Shown here one piece after another: positions 1-5,145 of a DNA stretch of 7,150 nt. Origin of the DNA: Chitinophagales bacterium (GTDB taxonomy: Bacteria > Bacteroidota > Bacteroidia > Chitinophagales > BACL12). The translations under genes were made by a program, and so were the position numbers. Numbering within the stretch: position 1 is the stretch's first letter; each line of letters opens with the position of its first letter. The stretch is taken from NCBI GenBank assembly GCA_014380545.1, contig JACMJP010000058.1:1-7150 (forward strand), read 5' to 3'. Below the pieces are notes generated by a model that worked only from the letters and a program-made list of their open reading frames with translations, did not search any database and was not told where the DNA came from.

Positions 1-785
1 ATGTGATGAATCATGGCAGGGTGACAACAATAGATGGTTCCAAATTTTATGATCTTTCTATCACTAAAAATGTAGCAACCTTATTAATAGTGGCTATTTT
101 ATTAATTGTAATATTCACATCTGTTGCCAGAGGATACAAAACAAATGAAGGAAAAGCACCAAAGGGTTTGCAATCTCTTATGGAGCCGCTCATTTTATTT
201 GTGCGGGATGAAGTAGTGAAACCCAACCTCGGTAAAAAAACAGACAGGTATCTTCCCTATATGATGACATTGTTTTTTTTCATCTTATTTGGAAATTTAC
301 TTGGATTGATTCCGTTTATTTCAAATCCGAATTTAACAGGAAATATTACAATAACTGCTGCGCTTGCACTAATGACATTTTTATTGATTAACCTGCATGC
401 GAACAAATATTACTGGGGACATATTTTTAATCCGCCGGGTGTTCCGCTCTGGGTAAAATTTATTTTAGTGCCCATAGAAATTGCTGGGATATTTATCAAG
501 CCTGTTGCATTGATGATTCGTCTTTTTGCGAATATAACTGCCGGGCATATTATTATATTAAGTTTGATAGGATTGATTTTCATTTTTGGAAAAGCAGGAG
601 AAAATTTTGGGGCAGGTATTGCCGCTTCACCAATTTCAGTTGCGTTTGCACTATTCATGAGTTTCATGGAATTATTAGTTGCCTTTTTGCAGGCATATAT
701 TTTCACGATGCTCAGTTGTTTATTTATTTCACTGGCGCAGGAAGAACATCATGAACATGCACATGAAGAAGCAGTGCATCATTAA
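1..785 (+). CDS. atpB: F-type ATP synthase subunit a, 5' end cut off by the window
   Basis: Membrane subunit a of the Fo motor, which forms the two half-channels that carry ions to and from the c ring. The frame is open to the left edge (first whole codon at base 3), and 260 residues are visible. Bacteroidota subunit a usually has an N-terminal extension before the 'YDLSITKNV' segment, so I read this as a 3' fragment rather than a start at the GTG or ATG at bases 3-8. Numbering from base 3, hydrophobic segments lie near 24-42, 86-107, 112-131, 150-172, 178-196 and 208-245. The hallmark IRLFANITAGH holds the essential Arg173 (E. coli R210). H182 and E223 sit where E. coli has E219 and H245, the known swapped pair. 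Q230 matches E. coli Q252. The tail after 246 is rich in His and Glu. atpE follows 35 bases later. Identity is very secure; only the start is unknown. Confidence 0.96.
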   Translation, partial: VMNHGRVTTIDGSKFYDLSITKNVATLLIVAILLIVIFTSVARGYKTNEGKAPKGLQSLMEPLILFVRDEVVKPNLGKKTDRYLPYMMTLFFFILFGNLLGLIPFISNPNLTGNITITAALALMTFLLINLHANKYYWGHIFNPPGVPLWVKFILVPIEIAGIFIKPVALMIRLFANITAGHIIILSLIGLIFIFGKAGENFGAGIAASPISVAFALFMSFMELLVAFLQAYIFTMLSCLFISLAQEEHHEHAHEEAVHH

Positions 786-820
786 TTTGTTTTTATTTAA
801 TCATATAAAATAGAATTATT

Positions 821-1063
821 ATGTTATCATTAATGACAATTTTACAAGAAGCAACACAGATCAATGGTATTGCTGCTATCGGTGCGGGTTTGGCTGCTAT
901 CGGTGCAGGTATTGGTGTGGGTCGTATTGGTGGATCAGCACTTGAGTCAATGGCTCGTCAGCCGGAGATGTTGGGTGATATCCGCACAAACATGATCGTT
1001 GCTGCGGCACTTGTTGAGGGAGTTGCGCTGTTCGCAGTGGTAATTGCTCTTTTACAAGGGTAA
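821..1063 (+). CDS. atpE: F-type ATP synthase subunit c (proteolipid)
   Basis: Subunit c forms the rotating ring that binds the coupling ion. The 80 residues match the usual family size and form two helices (about 13-43 and 53-78) joined by the polar loop ARQP at 45-48. Helix 1 has the Gly-rich packing stretch GAGLAAIGAGIGVG. The ion-binding carboxylate is Glu66 in ALVEGVALF. Aligned to the Na+-dependent Ilyobacter tartaricus protein from memory, its Na+ ligands Q32 and S66 correspond here to V33 and G67, so H+ coupling is inferred. The ATG at 821 is taken as start; the ATG at 833 (Met5) is an alternative giving 76 residues. The leader is AT-rich with no clear Shine-Dalgarno. A 15-bp hairpin begins 8 bases after the stop and may bear on the high dose of c needed relative to other subunits. 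Confidence 0.97.
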   Translation: MLSLMTILQEATQINGIAAIGAGLAAIGAGIGVGRIGGSALESMARQPEMLGDIRTNMIVAAALVEGVALFAVVIALLQG

Positions 1064-1070
1064 AAAAATT

Positions 1071-1107
1071 AAACTCTGTGGTAACGGTTGGTTGCCATAG
1101 AGTTTTT
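1071..1107 (+). terminator. Hairpin after atpE, possible partial terminator or mRNA-end stabiliser
   Basis: The arm AAACTCTGTGGTAAC (1071-1085) pairs along all 15 positions with GTTGCCATAGAGTTT (1091-1105). Two of the pairs are G-U, and the loop is 5 bases (GGTTG). Two more T follow, so the RNA would end in UUUUU, and an A-run precedes the stem, the layout of an intrinsic terminator. Since atpF, atpH, atpA and atpG follow in the same direction, complete termination is unlikely. Partial termination, or protection of an atpB-atpE message, is inferred. The stem is seen directly; the function is not. Confidence 0.55.
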
Positions 1108-1108
1108 A

Positions 1109-1135
1109 ATTACAAATGAGAAATGAATTTGTAAT
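1109..1135. repeat. Short perfect inverted repeat in the atpE-atpF gap
   Basis: ATTACAAAT (1109-1117) and ATTTGTAAT (1127-1135) are perfect 9-base reverse complements with a 9-base spacer. The element lies immediately after the larger hairpin. It is A/T-only apart from one C-G pair, so its stability is low. The 11-mer ATGAGAAATGA overlapping the spacer (1116-1126) recurs exactly at 4006-4016 in the atpA-atpG gap. Confidence 0.4.
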
Positions 1136-1168
1136 CAACAAATCGAAAATCAATAAATCATAAATAAC

Positions 1169-1684
1169 ATGGTTTTTTTAGAAGGTCAATTTGATATTGT
1201 AACACCAGATCCGGGTTTATTTATCTGGACTATTCTTGTGTTTTTAATTGTATTATTCATCCTGAATAAATATGCATTTGGGCCTATAAAAAATGCATTA
1301 AAGAAAAGAGAAGAAGGAATTTCCGAGGCATTGAACGAAGCGCAAAAAGCCCGTGAGGAAATGAAGAATATGAAAGCTGATAATGAGCGCATATTAAATG
1401 AAGCAAGGGAGGAGCGAAGTAAAATGTTGCGGGAAGCAAAAGAAGCAAGGGATACAATTGTGACAGAAGCAAGAGAAAAAGCAAATGTTGAATACAACCG
1501 GATTGTGGAAGATGCGCAGCGTCAGATTAATAATCAAAAGATGGCGGCATTAATTGAAATAAAAAATTCTGTTGGTAATATGGTTTTGGAAGTGAGTGAA
1601 AAAATATTGCGCAGAGAATTAAATAATAAAGCAGAACAGGAAGGTTACATCCAAAAATTAGTTGATGAAATAAAAGTGAATTAA
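1169..1684 (+). CDS. atpF: F-type ATP synthase subunit b (peripheral stalk)
   Basis: Subunit b anchors the peripheral stalk that keeps the alpha/beta head from turning with the rotor. The 171 residues fit the family. A short N-terminus with the typical VTPDPGLFIWT motif (11-21) leads into one membrane helix at about 15-34. A long charged coiled-coil region follows (about 40-150, with KKREEGISEALNEA near 45-58 and many Glu, Lys, Arg and Ala heptads). The C-terminus (SEKILRREL, 143-151) is the part that meets subunit delta. There is a single b gene and no b' copy nearby. The start ATG at 1169 places the membrane helix correctly, and the A/T-rich leader shows no Shine-Dalgarno. atpH follows after a repeat-bearing gap of 85 bases. 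A long antisense frame here mirrors this gene and is not a gene. Confidence 0.96.
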   Translation: MVFLEGQFDIVTPDPGLFIWTILVFLIVLFILNKYAFGPIKNALKKREEGISEALNEAQKAREEMKNMKADNERILNEAREERSKMLREAKEARDTIVTEAREKANVEYNRIVEDAQRQINNQKMAALIEIKNSVGNMVLEVSEKILRRELNNKAEQEGYIQKLVDEIKVN

Positions 1685-1688
1685 AAAA

Positions 1689-1751
1689 GGATACAAGATG
1701 CAAGTATCAGGATACAAGATAAAAATCCTAATACCTGTATCTTGATACTTG
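1689..1751. repeat. TATC/GATAC repeat with 16-bp hairpin between atpF and atpH
   Basis: The 11-mer GGATACAAGAT occurs twice (1689-1699 and 1710-1720). CAAGTATCAGGATACA (1701-1716) pairs with TGTATCTTGATACTTG (1736-1751) over 16 positions, one of them G-U, around a 19-base loop. The sequence is built from permutations of GTATC, GATAC and CAAG. Repeats of this look are, from memory, common between genes in some Bacteroidota, but I cannot confirm family membership here. There is no T-tract after the stem, so it is not an ordinary terminator. The right arm ends 18 bases before the atpH ATG. Confidence 0.6.
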
Positions 1752-1769
1752 ATACAAGAAGTTAAAAAC

Positions 1770-2330
1770 ATGTCAGCAATTAAATTAGCATCACGGTACG
1801 CAAAATCTATCCTTGACCTTGCAATTGAAAAAGGTCAGCTGGAGGTTGTGATGGATGATATGAAGTCATTGAATTATGCAACAGATAACAGCCGTGAATT
1901 TTATTTAATGCTGAAAAGCCCTATCGTGAATGGAGATAAAAAAATGGAGGTTACAAAATTGATCTTCGGTGGAAAATTATCAACCATGACCGTTGAATTT
2001 ATTAATATTCTCATGCGTAAAAACCGTGAGAGTTATTTACCTGAAATTATCGACGCATTCATTAAACAGTATAATCACTATAAAAATATTACAGAAGTAA
2101 AAGTTACAACAGCTCAACCAATTTCTGATGAACTGCAAAATGAAATATTACACCGTTTGCGCAGCCAGGCAGGATTAAAAGAAATTGAGTTGACAACAAC
2201 AATAGATGATAGTTTGATTGGTGGTTATGTATTGCAGTGGGAGGATAAACTTATTGATACAAGTATTGCAAGAGGACTGGCAATATTAAAAGATGAGTTT
2301 GATAATAATGATTATGTGAGGAAGTTTTAA
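1770..2330 (+). CDS. atpH: F-type ATP synthase subunit delta (OSCP)
   Basis: Delta sits on top of the F1 head and ties it to the b stalk. From the ATG at 1770 the product has 186 residues, normal for the family. The N-terminal helical domain begins ASRYAKSILDLA (7-18) and includes FYLMLKSPIV (44-53), both typical. The C-terminal domain ends with the OSCP signature DDSLIGGYVLQWEDKLIDTS (146-165). A TTG at 1749 would add seven residues, but it lies inside the right arm of the upstream hairpin, and the family begins at the ATG, so I reject it. The leader (GTTAAAAAC) has no Shine-Dalgarno, as is common in this phylum. Divergence is high, as usual for delta, but both ends are diagnostic. Confidence 0.95.
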   Translation: MSAIKLASRYAKSILDLAIEKGQLEVVMDDMKSLNYATDNSREFYLMLKSPIVNGDKKMEVTKLIFGGKLSTMTVEFINILMRKNRESYLPEIIDAFIKQYNHYKNITEVKVTTAQPISDELQNEILHRLRSQAGLKEIELTTTIDDSLIGGYVLQWEDKLIDTSIARGLAILKDEFDNNDYVRKF

Positions 2331-2332
2331 AA

Positions 2333-2397
2333 AAATTCGAAAACCGAAATTCGAAAAAATAAATAAATTATAAATCATAAATTGATTTTTTTAAAAT
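2333..2397. repeat. AT-rich short repeats in the atpH-atpA gap
   Basis: AAATTCGAAA occurs twice in direct order (2333-2342 and 2346-2355); each copy contains the palindrome TTCGAA. The 13-mer ATAAATCATAAAT (2369-2381) is an exact repeat of bases 1153-1165, just upstream of atpF. An A/T-rich imperfect dyad (AAATTGATTTT at 2378-2388, AAAATC at 2392-2397, then AATTT) lies near the atpA start. These sit in simple-composition sequence, so chance is a real explanation. Confidence 0.35.
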
Positions 2398-2421
2398 CGT
2401 AATTTGTAAATAATATAAAGA

Positions 2422-3999
2422 ATGGTAGAAGTTAAACCTGATGAAATAAGTGCGATACTGCGCCAGCAATTATCAAACTTCAAATCCGCTTCAGAATTAG
2501 AAGAAGTTGGAATTGTATTACAGGTGGGTGATGGTATTGCCCGCATTTATGGATTAAATAAAGTGAAATCCGGAGAGCTTGTAGTATTTGAAAATGGCGT
2601 TCGTGCTATCGTATTAAATCTTGAGGAAGATAATGTAGGGGTGGTATTAATGGGTAGCTCTAATGAAATTAAAGAAGGCGATACCGTACGCCGCACAGGA
2701 AATATTGCATCCATTAAAGTGGGTGAAGGAATGGTTGGAAGAGTAGTGAATGCCCTGGGTGAACCGATTGATGGCAAAGGGCCAATTAGTGGCGCTACTT
2801 ATGAAATGCCTTTGGAAAGAAAAGCGCCCGGTGTTATTTATCGTCAGCCTGTTAATGAACCTTTGCAAACAGGTTTGAAACCAATTGATGCGATGATACC
2901 CATTGGTCGTGGACAAAGAGAATTAATTATTGGTGACCGTCAGACAGGGAAAACTGCAATTGCGCTTGATACAATTATTAATCAAAGAGAATTTTATGAA
3001 GCCGGAAAACCTGTGTATTGTATTTATGTAGCATGCGGACAAAAAAATTCAACAGTTGCGCAGGTAGCAAAAACATTATCTGACCATGGTGCAATGGAAT
3101 ATACAATTATTGTTGCAGCTTCAGCATCTGATCCGGCACCATTACAATTTTACGCACCATTTGCAGGGGCCGCTATAGGAGAATTTTTTCGTGACACAGG
3201 ACGTCCTGCATTAATTGTGTATGATGACTTAAGTAAACAGGCAGTAGCATATCGTGAGGTTTCTTTATTATTAAAAAGACCTCCGGGAAGGGAAGCTTAT
3301 CCGGGAGATGTATTTTATTTACACAGCCGTTTATTAGAAAGGGCTGCAAAAATTATTAATAATGATACTATCGCTTCCCAAATGAATGATCTTCCGGATG
3401 CATTAAAACCAATGGTAAAAGGTGGCGGAAGTTTAACAGCTTTACCAATTATTGAAACACAGGCGGGTGATGTTTCTGCATATATTCCAACAAACGTAAT
3501 TTCTATTACTGACGGACAAATATTTTTGGAATCGAATTTATTTAATAGCGGTGTCCGGCCTGCTATTAACGTTGGTATTTCTGTAAGCCGTGTTGGTGGA
3601 AATGCGCAAATTAAATCCATGAAGAAAGTGGCCGGTACATTAAAACTTGACCAGGCGCAATACCGTGAGCTGGAGGCATTTTCAAAATTCGGTTCTGATC
3701 TGGATGCTGCTACAATGGCTGTATTAAATAAAGGAAAAAGAAATGTGGAGATATTAAAACAAAAACAATATTCTCCAATGCCCGTTGAAAAACAAATTGC
3801 TATTATTTATCTCGGAACAAAAGGTTTATTAGGAAATATACCGGTTGAGAAAATAAAAGGATTTGAAGATGCTTTTGTTACGTTCCTTGAGACACATCAT
3901 AAAAATATTTTAGACGGATTAAAAGCAGGACAATTGACTGATGAAATTACATCAACATTAGAGAAAGTTGCTGCTGATATGAGCAAGCAATATAATTAA
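2422..3999 (+). CDS. atpA: F-type ATP synthase subunit alpha
   Basis: Alpha alternates with beta in the F1 head, binds nucleotide without turning it over, and supplies a residue to each catalytic site. The 525 residues are slightly above the 500-515 seen in many bacteria but fit Bacteroidota. An N-terminal beta-barrel domain (about 20-95) comes first. The P-loop GDRQTGKT (171-178) has Lys177 and Thr178; the Walker B strand ALIVYDD lies at 263-269, and PGREAYPGD at 288-296. GSLTALPIIETQAGDVSAYI (336-355) is intact. The arginine finger is Arg390 in SVSRVGG. The C-terminal helical domain ends near 520. The ATG at 2422 gives the expected N-terminus (EVKPDEISAILRQQL). The subunit is not beta: the P-loop is the GDRQTGKT form, not the GGAGVGKT of beta. 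Antisense frames inside it are shadows. Confidence 0.98.
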   Translation: MVEVKPDEISAILRQQLSNFKSASELEEVGIVLQVGDGIARIYGLNKVKSGELVVFENGVRAIVLNLEEDNVGVVLMGSSNEIKEGDTVRRTGNIASIKVGEGMVGRVVNALGEPIDGKGPISGATYEMPLERKAPGVIYRQPVNEPLQTGLKPIDAMIPIGRGQRELIIGDRQTGKTAIALDTIINQREFYEAGKPVYCIYVACGQKNSTVAQVAKTLSDHGAMEYTIIVAASASDPAPLQFYAPFAGAAIGEFFRDTGRPALIVYDDLSKQAVAYREVSLLLKRPPGREAYPGDVFYLHSRLLERAAKIINNDTIASQMNDLPDALKPMVKGGGSLTALPIIETQAGDVSAYIPTNVISITDGQIFLESNLFNSGVRPAINVGISVSRVGGNAQIKSMKKVAGTLKLDQAQYRELEAFSKFGSDLDAATMAVLNKGKRNVEILKQKQYSPMPVEKQIAIIYLGTKGLLGNIPVEKIKGFEDAFVTFLETHHKNILDGLKAGQLTDEITSTLEKVAADMSKQYN

Positions 4000-4026
4000 T
4001 GAGTGATGAGAAATGAGTAAGGAGTA
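3999..4026. repeat. Four degenerate 7-base tandem repeats after atpA
   Basis: Starting at the last base of the atpA stop codon, four consecutive 7-base units resemble ATGAGTA: the first has G at position 7, the second AA at positions 6-7, the third matches fully, and the fourth has AG in place of AT at positions 1-2. They do not code. An 11-mer spanning units 2 and 3 is also present at 1116-1126. Tracts of ATGAGTA-like units are, from memory, frequent between Bacteroidota genes; this has not been checked. Confidence 0.5.
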
Positions 4027-4101
4027 TTGAATTAGAATTAAATTTTAAATAATGCATAAAGAAATCAATTAAGATAAAGTAATTAACCTAATTCAAAAAA
4101 A

Positions 4102-4123
4102 ATGTCTTTCCCTTGAGGAAAGA
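4102..4123 (+). promoter_or_regulatory. Small hairpin with overlapping 4-codon frame just upstream of atpG
   Basis: TCTTTCC (4105-4111) and GGAAAGA (4117-4123) form a perfect 7-bp stem with a CTTGA loop, ending 14 bases before the atpG ATG. An ATG at 4102 opens a four-codon frame (Met-Ser-Phe-Pro) that stops at the TGA of 4114-4116, inside the loop. No T-tract follows, so it is not a terminator. A leader effect on atpG translation is possible, but a piece of a dispersed intergenic repeat is equally possible. The gap also has a 9-base inverted repeat, TTGAATTAG at 4027-4035 and CTAATTCAA at 4088-4096. Confidence 0.35.
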
Positions 4124-4137
4124 TAAAAGATAGGGCA

Positions 4138-5019
4138 ATGGCAGGAAAATTAAAAGAAGTACGCACAAGAATAAGTTCGGTAACAAGCACTCAGCAAATT
4201 ACCAAAGCCATGAAAATGGTGAGTGCTGCAAAGTTGCGCCGTGCACAGGATGCTATTACGCAAATGCGCCCTTATGCTATAAAGATGGGAGAGCTTCTGA
4301 GTAATATTGCTTCAGGCAGTGATGTAAAAATTGATTATGCACAGCAGCGGGAAATAAAAAATGTTTTAATTGTTGCTATTACTTCTGATAAAGGGCTTGC
4401 AGGAGCATTTAATACAAATGTTGTGAAAGCAATAAAACAAGTGATCGCAGAGAAATACAGCAAACTTTCTGCAGATAATATTCAGATCATGTTTATTGGC
4501 AAAAAAGCACATGATGTATTAAAACGCACTGCTTACAAACAAAATATTGAGCACAAAGAATTATTTCAAAAACTTTCTTTTGAAAACGTAACTACAGCAA
4601 CAGGAAAAATTAAAGAAGGATTTTTAAAGGGAGAATACGATGAAGTGATGGTTGTATATAACAGGTTTAAAAATGCTGCTACTCAAATATTAGAAACAGA
4701 ACAATTTCTTCCCATAAAAAAATTAGAAATACCTGCCGGAAATAAAAAACAAAATATAGATTACATTTTTGATCCGGAAAAAGAACAAATGATAGAAGAA
4801 CTTGTTCCGAGGATTTTAAATACTACTTTCTTCAGATATGTTCTAGATTCAAATGCAAGTGAACATGGTGCACGGATGACAGCCATGGATAAAGCCAGTG
4901 AGAATGCAAATGAATTACTAAAAGAACTCAAGATAGCATATAACCGTGCAAGGCAAGCTGCTATTACTACAGAGCTCACAGAGATTGTAAGCGGGGCAGC
5001 TGCGCAGCAGGGTAATTAA
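4138..5019 (+). CDS. atpG: F-type ATP synthase subunit gamma (central rotor shaft)
   Basis: Gamma is the asymmetric shaft that turns inside the alpha/beta ring and drives the binding changes in the catalytic sites. The 293 residues match the family (E. coli about 287). The N-terminal shaft helix carries RISSVTSTQQITKAMKMVSA (11-30). The Rossmann-like middle domain has SDKGLAGAFN (83-92). The C-terminal helix has SEHGARMTAMDKASENA (241-257) and ends with ARQAAITTELTEIVSGAAA (271-289), nearly the same as in E. coli. The ATG at 4138 gives the expected MAGKLKEVRTRI start. It is the last gene of the operon: a terminator follows and neither atpD nor atpC is present downstream. No plastid-type redox insertion with a Cys pair is seen; the protein has no Cys at all. 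Confidence 0.97.
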   Translation: MAGKLKEVRTRISSVTSTQQITKAMKMVSAAKLRRAQDAITQMRPYAIKMGELLSNIASGSDVKIDYAQQREIKNVLIVAITSDKGLAGAFNTNVVKAIKQVIAEKYSKLSADNIQIMFIGKKAHDVLKRTAYKQNIEHKELFQKLSFENVTTATGKIKEGFLKGEYDEVMVVYNRFKNAATQILETEQFLPIKKLEIPAGNKKQNIDYIFDPEKEQMIEELVPRILNTTFFRYVLDSNASEHGARMTAMDKASENANELLKELKIAYNRARQAAITTELTEIVSGAAAQQGN

Positions 5020-5041
5020 AAAATTATTTTCAATTTTTGGT

Positions 5042-5077
5042 AAGCCGGATTTTTTAAAAATGGGGCTTCTTTTTTTT
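5042..5077 (+). terminator. Intrinsic terminator of the ATP synthase operon
   Basis: AAGCC (5042-5046) pairs with GGCTT (5064-5068). A GG/GG internal mismatch separates this from an inner ATTTTT/AAAAAT stem (5049-5061). Eight T in a row follow at 5070-5077. It begins 22 bases after the atpG stop and is the only site in the window with a full stem plus long T-tract, so it most likely ends atp transcription and insulates the downstream genes. Confidence 0.8.
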
Positions 5078-5080
5078 ATT

Positions 5081-5134
5081 AATACACTCACCCAAATTGG
5101 GTATTTATCAGGTTTAAATTTTATAATAGTTTTA
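5081..5134 (+). promoter_or_regulatory. Candidate promoter and dyad for the first Delta-60 gene
   Basis: The perfect dyad ACCCAA-A-TTGGGT lies at 5090-5102, nested in a looser AATAC (5081-5085) / GTATT (5101-5105) pair. A Bacteroidota -7-like box TAGTTTTA (consensus TAnnTTTG, last base off) is at 5127-5134, with a poor -33 match TTTA (5104-5107) exactly 19 bases upstream. A TATAAT also occurs at 5122-5127. The layout repeats upstream of the second copy, which is the main support. A weakness is the very short leader this implies before the ATG at 5146. Confidence 0.35.
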
Positions 5135-5145
5135 CATAAAAAAAC

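Noticed and set aside
3..8. GTG or ATG at the left edge as the true start of subunit a
   Set aside because: The frame is open to the edge, and Bacteroidota subunit a normally has an extra N-terminal region, so the start is most likely outside the window.
410..706. 98-residue frame on the minus strand
   Set aside because: It lies wholly within atpB in another frame and resembles no protein family; a shadow of the real gene.
1749..1769. TTG start that would add seven residues to the delta subunit
   Set aside because: The ATG at 1770 gives the family N-terminus and normal length, and the TTG lies within the right arm of the intergenic hairpin.
2547..3620. Three minus-strand frames of 76-101 residues inside atpA
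   Set aside because: They mirror a highly conserved gene and have no recognisable domains, start signals or neighbours on that strand.
5097..5127. Sigma70-like pair TTGGGT / TATAAT upstream of 5146
   Set aside because: The -35 matches at only three positions with a 19-base spacer, and primary sigma factors of this phylum use a different consensus; mentioned only as an alternative within the promoter entry.
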